The notes under the pieces: generated by a model | Database searches by the model: none | What the model was told of the DNA's origin: nothing | What the model saw: only the letters and a program-made list of their open reading frames with translations | Position numbers and translations under genes: made by a program | DNA from: DATGFK01 sp040007395 | GTDB lineage: Bacteria; Chloroflexota; Anaerolineae; Aggregatilineales; UBA2796 | DNA length: 59,793 nucleotides | Direction of reading: 5' to 3' | NCBI GenBank assembly: GCA_040007395.1 | Contig: JBDTVG010000032.1 | Location: 1-59,793 of the forward strand | In this document: positions 35,126-43,516 of the stretch, piece by piece | How positions within the stretch are numbered: position 1 is the first letter of the stretch | Layout of the letters: the number at the start of each line of letters is the position of its first letter

Positions 35126-35277
35126 CTCACCTTACGCATCCTCACTCTAAATCCCTCTCCACTGCGTAGAGAGGGACTTCAAGCCACTGGCTTTTTCTCC
35201 CCTCGCCCTGCGGGAGAGGGGTTGGGGGTGAGGGCAATCTAGCGTAAAACAAGTCGCGTGTCAGGTGAGTTAGTTAA
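35121..35277. repeat. Hairpin-rich intergenic repeat with inverted ends
   Basis: The stretch begins TTAACTCACCT and ends AGGTGAGTTAGTTAA, an inverted pair spanning about 155 bases. Inside are CCTCACTCTAAATCCCTCTCC and, inverted, GAGAGGGGTTGGGGGTGAGGG, plus smaller GC hairpins. It resembles a MITE-like or REP-type element. It also follows the ABC-F stop and could aid termination. Confidence 0.6.
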
Positions 35278-35304
35278 AACGGGTTAAGCGCTAATCTGAT
35301 CGGC

Positions 35305-35787
35305 TTAGCGGGTGGTTAGCGTCACCAGAGCATAACCCGGTTCAAGCACAATGTTGGTGATCTTATAGGTGGGCGGTGTTTTGCCTGCGGTCTGCGCCGC
35401 CTTGATAAAGGCGCTGCGTAGTGTGGCGGCATACGAGTTCAGCTTATTAATCGTATCCTGTGTGGCTGGCTTACCGTTAACCGTCACACTTTTTAGGGTT
35501 GTCGTCACGCCGCTCGAAGTGACAGCAAACGTCCAGACCGAAACGGTTACGACAGGCGTTTTGCCCGGTACAGTGACCGAGGCAGTCAGGACAACACCCG
35601 TCGGTTGAATCACCACACTGGCGTTCGCAATACCTTTCGTCGTGGTACTCACTGTACTTAGGGCGGCGTTGACCTGTGCCTGAGTGACCACCACTGTGAG
35701 GCTAGATGGGGCGGCCTGTGCCGCCGAAACACCGCTAACAAACATTCCCAAAACCACGAGTAAAAGACCGATCCGCACGATTTTCAT
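35305..35787 (-). CDS. Secreted small protein with an N-terminal signal peptide
   Basis: A 160-residue exported protein. ATG 35787 has GGAG nine bases upstream; a longer frame to 35850 is less likely. The signal peptide (MKIVRIGLLLVVLGMFVSG) ends around AQA-APSS. The mature part is beta-rich with Thr/Val repeats (SLTVVVTQAQVNAALSTV, PTGVVLTASVTVPGKTPVV) and ends in ITNIVLEPGYALVTL. The pattern resembles the LolA/BPI-like or DUF2993 barrels of lipid-binding proteins, but this is only a resemblance. No partner gene is evident. Confidence 0.7.
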   Translation of the reverse strand: MKIVRIGLLLVVLGMFVSGVSAAQAAPSSLTVVVTQAQVNAALSTVSTTTKGIANASVVIQPTGVVLTASVTVPGKTPVVTVSVWTFAVTSSGVTTTLKSVTVNGKPATQDTINKLNSYAATLRSAFIKAAQTAGKTPPTYKITNIVLEPGYALVTLTTR

Positions 35788-35894
35788 GACGACACTCCGC
35801 TGGTGAAAATTGATACAAAGACGATGTAATCCACAATAAGCGGCATTCATTATCGCGATACCAACGATGTGTTACCGCTTTGTAAACATACTGC

Positions 35895-36960
35895 CCAACC
35901 CTAAAGGACGGGGCGTGTACCGTCAACACGGGAGCGAAGGCGAACCTTCGGCTTATGCCCGCTCTGGTAGCCCATCGATGACCCGATGCTTTTGATATTG
36001 ATCGCCGCGTGGTGATCGCGACCAATGGTCAGGCCGCACTCACACGTCAAAGTTCTATCGCGCAGGGTGAGGGGATGCCGCCGATTGGCAATGGTCGCCT
36101 GATGCTTCGCGAAGACACGACGAGCTTGCTGGTAGCCGTTCGAGCCTTCCACCTTACGCGACAAGCGCCTTGCTCAAGTGTCACGTTTTGCGAAGCCCCT
36201 GCTGTAGAACTGCGGACTTTCGTAGCGCTTAGCTTCGTTGTCTACCAGAAAATCTTTCAGCCCAAAATCGAAGCCGCCGCTTTGACGCGTGCTAGCTTCG
36301 GGGAGGTTGATTTTCTCAAGGACACTGAACACCAGCCACAGCTTGCCCACTGCATCCCGCTTGACGGTGAGGGTTTTAATCGTCCCACCCATCGCCCGAT
36401 GCTTAACAAATTTGTATTTGGTGCCATCTATCGTGACGGTATGACCGTCCACCTTGTAGCCCGACTGCGGAAAAGTGAACGAACGATACTTTTTGGCTTT
36501 CCTGAACTTCGGACGACCCTTCGCCAGTTTGGTAAAGAAGCGTTGATAGGCATCATCCACGCGACGACATACGTCTTGGCAGGCCTGCGAATGCAGTCCT
36601 TGCCACAGGGCAAAGCAAGTGGTTCGTCGCAACCTCAAGACGTGGGTAGACAGGCGATAGTAGCGGCGTTGCAGAGCGATGAAGTGGTTCCAGATGGTTG
36701 ACGTGACAAAGATCTTGTGCCGTAGCTTGCGATCTTTCTTTTCGCAGCGGTACAGCCGATATTTGTAGGTCTTGCGGATTTCGGTAGAATGACTGTCCAT
36801 GCTCTGACCCCTATCCGGTTGGAGCGTTGGTGGGAAACCCAGTTTCGCGACCAACCCTTTGATTCTACCCAAAAAACACAACAAAACAAGCAGTAGCGCC
36901 TTATATCCCTAGGCATAAATGCCGGGGCTTTACGGCGAAGAAGTAAAGATAACCAACTAA
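35895..36960 (-). mobile_element. Decayed IS605-type element carrying tnpB only
   Basis: A tnpB pseudogene flanked by short GC-rich hairpin-like ends. Near the right end is CCCTAAAGGACGGGGC (about 35898). Near the left end is GCCGGGGCTTTACGGC (about 36920). There is no tnpA next to it. Boundaries are estimates. The element sits between a secreted protein gene and a sulfotransferase. Confidence 0.6.
35901..36800 (-). pseudogene. TnpB (IS200/IS605 OrfB) pseudogene, interrupted and internally deleted
   Basis: From ATG 36800 the frame encodes the TnpB N-terminus (RKTYKYRLYRC, QRRYYRLSTHVL) up to the RuvC-I strand GFDFGLKDFLV. An in-frame TGA (36174-36176) then interrupts it. The same frame continues with LSRKVEGSNGYQQARRVFAKHQATIANRR. 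It then jumps to LTLRDRTLTCECGLTIGRDHHAAINI, the end of the zinc ribbon and RuvC-III. The segment with the catalytic Glu (RuvC-II) is missing, about 80-90 residues. The nuclease is therefore dead. Whether a guide RNA is still made is unknown. Confidence 0.85.
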
Positions 36961-37092
36961 TCATAATCCGCTATAAACTTGAGACCCATTATCAAAAGGA
37001 TAAGGTCGATGGTGGCGGCATTGGCGGCAGTAATACGTGCCATGCACACTTGCTACAAAGTCGACTCAAGGATAAAGGTCTAAAGGTCAATT

Positions 37093-38487
37093 ATGCTACA
37101 TTCTCCACTGGAACATCCATTATCGCCTGACGATAAAGTTTTTTTCTTGCACATTCCAAAGTCGGCAGGGACAACGCTTGCCACCATTTTGAGCAATTAT
37201 TTTAGCCACGGTGAAACTCTTCCCCTGCTGCGGATATATGAACTAAATAGGCTGGCTGAGTTCTCACCCAAAGACTACCGCTATTTCCGAGGACATTTTT
37301 ACTACAATGCCATACAACAATGGCTTGGCGAAAAGCCGATAGGGCTTACGATGCTGCGGAAACCAGTAGCGCGTTTTATTTCTGAATTTTCCTTTATGCG
37401 AGACAGCCTTCAACAACATCGTCTGTCTGGCGGCATTCTCGATCCCGACGAACTGGACGAATATGAACAGTTTGAGACGCTGACCCCTGATGAGTTTCTC
37501 AACTCTGATCTGGTGCTAAAATGGCGTTCGCATAATCTTCAATCACGGATGATCGCTCGACCTTTTGACTATAGCCCCGGTGACGATTGGCTGGATCTGT
37601 ATAAGGCTGAATTTCGGAATGTTGATCCGGTCGATATGGGTGTCGTGAAAACGCGCCTGAACGATTTTGAATTCGTCGGTCTCACCGAGCGCTTTCAAGA
37701 GTCGTTGTTCTTATTGACCTATACCTTCGGCTGGCCTCTCATCTTAGATTACACTCCATTGAATATTGGGACACGGCGCGTACCGTCTTCTCAATTTACC
37801 CCAGAGGTTATTCAGCATGTTCAGGACATCAATGCCCAAGACATCGAGACTTACGCGCTAGCCGAGCAAGTCTTTGATACGCGCCTTACGCAGATGTACC
37901 ATGCGCTTATCGAGCGTTACGGAACGGCTGCCCACACGGCGCTAAATCCCGACGATCTCCCCCGCGACACACTGGTTGAACTGCTTCAGAAGCACTATCA
38001 AAGCCGCTTTGCCGAGGCACACCAACCAATTCATGATGTCAACATTAGCTTCGACCAAGCCATGATGAGTACAGGTTGGTATCAGTGCCATAGCCATCTG
38101 GATATTGGCTCCTATCGGTGGAGTGGCCCCGGCTGTATTTCAACCATTGATGTACCGCTGGATAGGGATCAAGATTTGATCATTCGTTTTCAGGTCGTGG
38201 GCGGCGTATCTCAGCCAATCGTCGATAGTTTGCAACTGACCATTAACGACCATGTGATCGTCTGTCAGGTCGTTGACATAGCGACCAATGGCAGTAAGGT
38301 TTTTGAAGGGGTTATCCCTCAACAACTTTTGGAGAATGAAAATCCATTTGTGCGCATTGCCTTTAGCGTGATCCGCACCGAAAAATTTGAGCATCCACCA
38401 ACCGTGATTCCTGATGATCGACTGATGGGCGTTGCGCTTAGTTGGTTGACGGTATCGCCTAATACACAGGCTAAAATGTCGGCTTAA
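37093..38487 (+). CDS. Sulfotransferase-family protein (HS2ST-like) with C-terminal extension
   Basis: A soluble-looking protein of 464 residues. The 5'-phosphosulfate loop is KVFFLHIPKSAGTTLAT near the N-terminus. The 3'-phosphate element is MLRKPVARFISEFSF around residues 95-110, both typical of sulfotransferases using PAPS on carbohydrates. The family region ends near residue 290. The rest is an extra domain with beta-strands (YRWSGPGCISTIDVPL, IVDSLQLTINDHVIVCQVV), perhaps glycan-binding. No signal peptide is seen. It probably sulfates a surface glycan. PAPS synthesis genes are not in the window. Confidence 0.85.
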   Translation: MLHSPLEHPLSPDDKVFFLHIPKSAGTTLATILSNYFSHGETLPLLRIYELNRLAEFSPKDYRYFRGHFYYNAIQQWLGEKPIGLTMLRKPVARFISEFSFMRDSLQQHRLSGGILDPDELDEYEQFETLTPDEFLNSDLVLKWRSHNLQSRMIARPFDYSPGDDWLDLYKAEFRNVDPVDMGVVKTRLNDFEFVGLTERFQESLFLLTYTFGWPLILDYTPLNIGTRRVPSSQFTPEVIQHVQDINAQDIETYALAEQVFDTRLTQMYHALIERYGTAAHTALNPDDLPRDTLVELLQKHYQSRFAEAHQPIHDVNISFDQAMMSTGWYQCHSHLDIGSYRWSGPGCISTIDVPLDRDQDLIIRFQVVGGVSQPIVDSLQLTINDHVIVCQVVDIATNGSKVFEGVIPQQLLENENPFVRIAFSVIRTEKFEHPPTVIPDDRLMGVALSWLTVSPNTQAKMSA

Positions 38488-38532
38488 TCGACCAAAACAC
38501 AGAACGTACTGTAGAGAAATTGATGGCAAAAG

Positions 38533-38569
38533 AAAAGCTCCCCTGACCGTTACAATCAGAGGAGCTTTT
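38533..38569. terminator. Bidirectional intrinsic terminator
   Basis: AAAAGCTCCCCTGA and TCAGAGGAGCTTTT form a stem with one mismatch. T-runs flank it on both sides. On the minus strand it terminates tRNA-Gly; on the plus strand it can end the sulfotransferase transcript. Confidence 0.85.
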
Positions 38570-38574
38570 GTTTG

Positions 38575-38646
<72 letters not shown>

Positions 38647-38770
38647 AATATTGGTAAAAAGTATAATACAGCTTATAGGGTTTGGCAAGAGCTAATTTTG
38701 ATCGCCTTGCTTTGATTCCCCGCCCATGCTGTACCAAAATGTGTTCACAAACTCGTAGTATATAAGTGAT

Positions 38771-39244
38771 TTATGGTACTGTTTTGGTAAAACCGCTGAC
38801 ATCAATAGTGTAAAGCCAATCATAGTCATGATATTCAATATGGGTGGGGTATCCATAGATAGGATCAAACTGGAATGACCACCTAAAAAGCATACAGACA
38901 AGCCATTCAGAAATACATGTTTGAGCATGTTCAAAAGCCCAGTCAATGATTGGCTTGTCGAATTCATAATGGCCTTGGATAACCTGTCCATTTCGAACCA
39001 CTTCAGAGCCATCGGCATAGTTACCTGCATTAGAACTACCGTACTTTACCATCACTGTATAGCTTGCCACGTTACTGTTGAGCCATTTCGCGTGGTTGCT
39101 TGAAAACTGAACCCAAAGCAGCACTGCATAAGCCAAATACAATCCCAGCAAAAGCGCTAGTAGACCTACAAACCATTTCAAGCATCCTGTCAGAGTAAAG
39201 GAGCTATCTCTATTATGTGCTAAGGTTGTGGTCAATTGGGGCAT
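38771..39244 (-). CDS. DUF6174-like membrane-anchored protein
   Basis: A 157-residue protein from ATG 39244, with GAGAGG about nine bases before it (the frame extends further to 39328). One membrane helix (about residues 22-44, WFVGLLALLLGLYLAYAVLLW) is followed by an extracytoplasmic domain. That domain has the DUF6174-type pattern WLNSNVASYTVMVKYG, EVVRNGQVIQG, FDPIYGYPTHIEY and DWLYTIDVSGF. The function of this domain is unknown. An alternative frame at 38692-39030 is a shadow. Confidence 0.7.
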   Translation of the reverse strand: MPQLTTTLAHNRDSSFTLTGCLKWFVGLLALLLGLYLAYAVLLWVQFSSNHAKWLNSNVASYTVMVKYGSSNAGNYADGSEVVRNGQVIQGHYEFDKPIIDWAFEHAQTCISEWLVCMLFRWSFQFDPIYGYPTHIEYHDYDWLYTIDVSGFTKTVP

Positions 39245-39425
39245 CGCTTGGTACCTCTCTAATAAGTGAAGGTCGTAGAGTAGCTGCGGAGCATGGTAGC
39301 AATCTGTCAGAAAAAACTGGTTTGACAATTGCTCAATATTTTTGGGATTTTTTTACAACAAGGGTGCTATCTTTAATCAAGTGAGCTTATGGTACTTCAG
39401 TTTTCGTCTCAAAGGAGCGTTAGAA

Positions 39426-39689
39426 ATGGATCTCACCAATATTCTGGTATGGATCGTGTTGGGGGCAATCGCTGGCTGGTTGGCAAGTGTTGTCATGAAA
39501 AGCCCGATGGGTGTCGTCACTGACATCATCGTTGGTATTGTCGGAGCCTTTATCGGCGGGTTCGTCCTGAACCTGCTCCCCGGTGTCAATGCTGGTGTAA
39601 CTGGCTTGAACATCGGCAGCATCCTGACAGCCTTTATCGGCGCAGTGATTTTGTTGGCGCTCATCCGCACAGTACGTCGGACAGCCTAG
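39426..39689 (+). CDS. GlsB/YeaQ/YmgE-family small membrane protein
   Basis: An 87-residue membrane protein with three helices. AAGGAG precedes ATG 39426 by eight bases; the longer frame to 39342 is not supported. The family pattern is clear: ILVWIVLGAIAGWLAS, then DIIVGIVGAFIGGFVLN and ILTAFIGAVILLAL. Members are associated with envelope stress and were once called transglycosylase-associated. It is convergent with a homologue (39774-40058) and shares a terminator with it. Confidence 0.92.
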   Translation: MDLTNILVWIVLGAIAGWLASVVMKSPMGVVTDIIVGIVGAFIGGFVLNLLPGVNAGVTGLNIGSILTAFIGAVILLALIRTVRRTA

Positions 39690-39723
39690 TAAATTTAGCA
39701 ACTGCTAAGTTCAACAATCAGAT

Positions 39724-39756
39724 AAAAAAGGCGCTCCGTAACGGAGCGCCTTTTTT
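39724..39756. terminator. Bidirectional intrinsic terminator between the two GlsB-family genes
   Basis: GGCGCTCCGT and ACGGAGCGCC form a perfect 10-bp stem around a tight loop, flanked by six A on the left and six T on the right. It can end both convergent transcripts. Confidence 0.95.
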
Positions 39757-39773
39757 GTTTTGTATCCGTGTGC

Positions 39774-40058
39774 TTATACGCGACGGCGGTAAACCAGCAA
39801 AGCGATTGCCAGTACAACTACTGCACCGATGAACGCAATGATGATGTCGGCCAACTGGAGTTCAATCTTGGCATTTGTCCATGCGGGAAGCGAGATATGC
39901 AACGCTGAGAAGATCAACCCGCCAATAAACGCGCCGACCAAGCCGAGCAAGATATGCGCCAACAGCCCCATATGCCGCCCGCGCAGCAAAACATTTGCCA
40001 TTGCTCCGGCGATGGCACCGATCACAAGCCACGTAATAAGCTCTGAAATTTGAATCAC
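39774..40058 (-). CDS. GlsB/YeaQ/YmgE-family small membrane protein (second copy)
   Basis: A 94-residue homologue of the convergent gene at 39426-39689, with helices LITWLVIGAIAGAMANVLL, LAHILLGLVGAFIGGLIFS and IIIAFIGAVVVLAIALLVY. The loop between helices two and three is longer (LHISLPAWTNAKIELQLAD) than in the other copy. The two are diverged paralogues that share one terminator. The stress role is known only for the family. Confidence 0.9.
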   Translation of the reverse strand: MIQISELITWLVIGAIAGAMANVLLRGRHMGLLAHILLGLVGAFIGGLIFSALHISLPAWTNAKIELQLADIIIAFIGAVVVLAIALLVYRRRV

Positions 40059-40232
40059 TGAACGCTTCTCCTTGTGTACATACCGTAAATAGAACGCTGT
40101 GCAAAACCATTATACGGAATGGTTGATAAAAAATAGCTAAATTTCTGCGGCAACATTGCTGACTTTGGCTTAATGGGTGGGGTAAAATGGTAAGCGTTCA
40201 AAGCTGAACCTAAGCAGTAACGGAGGGTTGCC

Positions 40233-40946
40233 GTGTATCACGCTGCGAAACCCCAAGTCTTCTATTTTGGAATAACAGCCAGCGTTGTCATTTTGCTGGG
40301 GATTTTGCTGCTGGCTCCGTCGGTAATCACAGCGAGTACAGCACCGACTGAAACGCCAACGCAAACAGTAACGCAAACGGTAACGGTGAGTCAAACCCCG
40401 ACACCAACTTCTACGAGTTCAGCAGAGCATTTACAAAGTGGTCAGCCTGTCGCACAAACGGGACTACCCGATCTGATCATCTCCGATGTGCGCTTGCTCC
40501 CCAATTTTAGCAGTAGCTTAAACTGCGATCTTTCTGATGAGACAGTCTTGCTCGTGGTCGTCGCAAACTATGGGGCGAGTGAGGCGAGTGCCGTATCACT
40601 AAAGGTGCGGGAAGCCGATATGCGCCTCATCACGATTGTCACAATTACAGGTCTATCAGTGGGAGACGCGATCTCGCTGCGTCTTCCGATTACCGTTATC
40701 GGCAAAGATGGCCTCGAACTCGACATTGACTATGCGGGGCAGGAAAGCAGCAAAGATAATAATATGCTGATGGTAACGTGGAAGCAGCTTGTGCTGTCCT
40801 ACACCGCCGTTCCCCACTGCACACCGACCTTTACGCCAAGCATGACGTTAGTGCCGTCTATGACATTAACACCGTCCATCACCTTGACTCCAACCGATGG
40901 ACCGAGTCCCACACCGTCCAATACGATTACTGCGACCCCTACCTAA
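40233..40946 (+). CDS. Secreted CARDB-like protein with Thr/Pro-rich tail
   Basis: A 237-residue exported protein that starts at GTG 40233, with GGAGG seven bases upstream. An N-terminal hydrophobic segment (about 14-32, SVVILLGILLLAPSVI) acts as signal or anchor. A Thr/Pro-rich linker follows (ETPTQTVTQTVTVSQTPTPT). One CARDB-type immunoglobulin-like domain then spans about residues 75-190 (LPDLIISDVRLLPN, VLLVVVANYGASEASAV). The last 45 residues are a low-complexity Thr/Pro/Ser tail, a possible glycosylation region. It has no sortase LPxTG signal. Confidence 0.8.
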   Translation: MYHAAKPQVFYFGITASVVILLGILLLAPSVITASTAPTETPTQTVTQTVTVSQTPTPTSTSSAEHLQSGQPVAQTGLPDLIISDVRLLPNFSSSLNCDLSDETVLLVVVANYGASEASAVSLKVREADMRLITIVTITGLSVGDAISLRLPITVIGKDGLELDIDYAGQESSKDNNMLMVTWKQLVLSYTAVPHCTPTFTPSMTLVPSMTLTPSITLTPTDGPSPTPSNTITATPT

Positions 40947-41083
40947 AAAGCACACCAGCACATTTGTGAGAGTTCGCTTGCGAGAAAAAACTGTCAAAAG
41001 CTGTCAGGCTGTTGGGACTTTGGCGCGTCTACTGATAGACTGTAAACAGGTGATGGTTTGACGATGAGTGAGGGATAGAGAGA

Positions 41084-42235
41084 ATGCGCGAAGTAAGCAT
41101 TATCGGCATTGGGCAAACCGATGTCGCCGAACAATGGGATAAGTCCGTCAAGGAACTAGCTTACGAGGCCATCGCTGCGGCAGTTGCCGACGCACACGCA
41201 GCGCAGATCGACGCGCTGTATATCAGCAATATGATCGCAGGACAGATCAGCAAGCAGTTGCATCTTGGCGCATTGATCGCTGATTTTGCCGGGTATCGGG
41301 GAATTGAAGCCTACACCGTCGAGGCAGCCTGCGCTTCTGGCGGGGCAGCCTTGCGGGCGGGCATCGCGGCGATTGCTAGCGGCGCACATGATGTGGTCGT
41401 CGTCTGCGGTGTCGAGAAGATGACCGACTCAGTGGGCGATCAGGTGACGGGCGCATTGGTCACGGCTGCCGATGCTGAATATGAGGTCGATCAGGGCGCG
41501 ACGTTTGTAGCGATCAATGCGTTGCTCATGCAGCGTTACTTGTACGAGTACAAAGTGTCGCACGATGCGTTTGCCCAGTTCAGTATCAACGCCCATCAAA
41601 ACGCGCTGCATAATCCGCACGCCATGTTCCACATGCCGATTTCGCTAGATCGCTACCTGCAATCACCGATCATTGCGCCGCCGATCAATATCATGGACAG
41701 TTCGCCCATCTGCGATGGGTCGGCGGCAGTCGTGCTATGTGCCAGCGAGTTAGTCGGCAACTATCCGACCAAGCCGATCCGGGTGTTAGCGAGTGCCTCT
41801 GCCACCGATAGCTTAGCACTGCACGAACGCTTTGATATGCTGCGCTTGCACGCGGTTGAGCAATCTGCGAAACGCGCCTATACACAAGCTAGCGTTGGCC
41901 CCGAAGATATTGACGTGTTTGAACTGCATGACGCTTTTTCGATCATGGCGGCGCTCAGTCTGGAAGCCAGCGGCTTCGCCGAACGTGGTCAGGGGACACG
42001 CTTGGCGCTCGAAGCCGAAATTGCACCGGATCGCCGCGTGCCAATTTCGACGCGGGGCGGGTTAAAGGCACGCGGTCATCCCGTCGGCGCAACGGGGGTC
42101 TATCAGGTGGTCGAGGTCGTTACCCAGTTGCGCGGTGAAGCAGGTAAAACGCAAGTTCACGACGCGAAGATTGGTATGGCTCAGAATATTGGCGGCAGCG
42201 GCGCAACCGTCGTAACGCATATCCTGTCAGCCTAA
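41084..42235 (+). CDS. Thiolase-family acyltransferase (SCP-x/archaeal acetoacetyl-CoA type)
   Basis: A cytosolic thiolase-fold enzyme of 383 residues. The nucleophilic Cys is in VEAACASGG. The two catalytic His regions are FELHDAFS and RGHPVGATG. The final motif MAQNIGGSGAT lacks the second Cys of classical biosynthetic thiolases, as in the SCP-x/archaeal subgroup that pairs with a DUF35 protein. No DUF35 gene is next to it. It could condense or cleave acyl-CoA in fatty acid or isoprenoid metabolism. A strong terminator follows. Confidence 0.88.
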   Translation: MREVSIIGIGQTDVAEQWDKSVKELAYEAIAAAVADAHAAQIDALYISNMIAGQISKQLHLGALIADFAGYRGIEAYTVEAACASGGAALRAGIAAIASGAHDVVVVCGVEKMTDSVGDQVTGALVTAADAEYEVDQGATFVAINALLMQRYLYEYKVSHDAFAQFSINAHQNALHNPHAMFHMPISLDRYLQSPIIAPPINIMDSSPICDGSAAVVLCASELVGNYPTKPIRVLASASATDSLALHERFDMLRLHAVEQSAKRAYTQASVGPEDIDVFELHDAFSIMAALSLEASGFAERGQGTRLALEAEIAPDRRVPISTRGGLKARGHPVGATGVYQVVEVVTQLRGEAGKTQVHDAKIGMAQNIGGSGATVVTHILSA

Positions 42236-42267
42236 TCACTGCTGTACCCTACTCTAATCTCGAACGA

Positions 42268-42299
42268 CAAGGCGCTTTCTGCAAACAGAAAGCGCCTTG
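42268..42299. terminator. Intrinsic-type terminator hairpin
   Basis: CAAGGCGCTTTCTG and CAGAAAGCGCCTTG form a 14-bp stem with loop CAAA. It sits between the ends of two convergent genes (thiolase and DUF4349 lipoprotein). The T-run is short, AATTT on the plus side. Confidence 0.85.
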
Positions 42300-42321
42300 A
42301 AATTTGTCACATCCAAGCCGA

Positions 42322-43293
42322 TTACTCGCTTGCAGGCTGGACAGGCGGCGGTACACTGACCGAGCGACGGCGAAAGCGCCGATATAGAAACCCTATGATC
42401 AACACTAGCACGGCGAACGGCAGCACGACAATCGCCAGCCAGATCGCCGCGTCGGTGATATTTTGCAGGAGCGATACCAAGGTCTGAATGGCAGTACGGG
42501 CGGTGCTGCCGGGATGCCAGCCTGCGATCACGAGTGGCTGTGCCGTATCTTCGGGCGAAAGTGTCACGGTGATCGAAGAATAAGCCGAAGCCTCATCGTA
42601 ATATTTCAACTGCCCTTTGATTCTCTCGATCTGTCCGCGCACGGTGATCAGTTCGCGATAGACCGCCAGCACATCAACGGTTTTGTCCGTCGATTCCATG
42701 ATCTTGCGTAGCTGCGCTTCGGCGGCTTCAAGGTTGGTAAGCTGGCTAGTCAGATCTGTATAGTTCTGCGTAACGTCATCGCCCGTAATATTTTCGGACT
42801 GCACCGATACTGCCGCCGATCTGATCGTGGTCAGTGTATCGGTTAGCTTCTCAGCCGGGACACGAATAGTGATCGTCCCATAGGTGAGCTTGACATTATT
42901 GTTTCTGATCTGCTGTGATGTAGTTGAATTGACAACCCACCCGCCAAGTTTCTCGGCAGTATCCGCGATAGCATTCAGGGTTTGGGCGGTATCCTGCACG
43001 ACAATTGCAAGTGTGGCATTCTTGAGAACGATGCGCTTTTGAGCGACTTGCTGTGGCGCACCCGGCGTTGCTTGCTCACCCGCCGATCCGCCTGAGGAAG
43101 AAAAATCGGAATTGTTTGCATTGCTTTTGGCAGAAACCGCATCTACAAGGCTGGCATTTGTTGCCACTACTACCACAGGTGGTGCATATCCAGCAGGCGG
43201 AGGGCTTGCTGAAGTACATGCAACCATACTCAATAACAGTAGACTGACCGACAAGATGCCAGCAGCAACGATCCAGATAGTGCGCTTACGCAT
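42322..43293 (-). CDS. DUF4349 lipoprotein
   Basis: A 323-residue membrane lipoprotein from ATG 43293 (GAGG six bases upstream; the frame extends to 43320). The N-terminus has a signal and the lipobox SMVACTS. A polar linker leads into a DUF4349 domain (about residues 90-280): IVLKNATLAIVVQD, GGWVVNSTTSQQ, and a coiled coil in YTDLTSQLTNLEAAEAQL. A C-terminal membrane helix (IWLAIVVLPFAVLVLIIGFLY) then ends in a basic tail. Both ends are thus membrane-attached. The role of DUF4349 is not known. Confidence 0.9.
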   Translation of the reverse strand: MRKRTIWIVAAGILSVSLLLLSMVACTSASPPPAGYAPPVVVVATNASLVDAVSAKSNANNSDFSSSGGSAGEQATPGAPQQVAQKRIVLKNATLAIVVQDTAQTLNAIADTAEKLGGWVVNSTTSQQIRNNNVKLTYGTITIRVPAEKLTDTLTTIRSAAVSVQSENITGDDVTQNYTDLTSQLTNLEAAEAQLRKIMESTDKTVDVLAVYRELITVRGQIERIKGQLKYYDEASAYSSITVTLSPEDTAQPLVIAGWHPGSTARTAIQTLVSLLQNITDAAIWLAIVVLPFAVLVLIIGFLYRRFRRRSVSVPPPVQPASE

Positions 43294-43385
43294 GGTTGCC
43301 TCGTTTCTATCGCTTTGCATAGAAGATCAAGTATCACATAGATTAAACGAAGGGCAAATGCGAAAAGTTCCCTGCTTGCATGAGA

Positions 43386-43421
43386 ACCAAAATGTGTTCA
43401 CAAGCGTCGGTGTGCTATAAT
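43386..43421 (+). promoter_or_regulatory. Candidate promoter of the AmaP-like gene with a repeated 18-mer
   Basis: An extended -10, TGTGCTATAAT (TATAAT at 43416-43421), lies about 95 bases before the next start. The 18-mer ACCAAAATGTGTTCACAA just upstream (43386-43403) is found identically at 38733-38750. It includes the near-palindrome TGTGTTCACA and could be a regulator site. Confidence 0.45.
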
Positions 43422-43516
43422 CGCCGGAGAAAAGATTAGCGAGGCAGGTTATTGTGATTACGTAGTACGCGTGTGTTTTATGCGGTAGCCGTGCCGCTTT
43501 TGGAAGGAGTCCGCTT

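Noticed and set aside
38692..39030. 112-codon frame overlapping the DUF6174-like gene
   Set aside because: The other phase (38771-39244) has a ribosome site, membrane helix and domain match; both cannot be coding.
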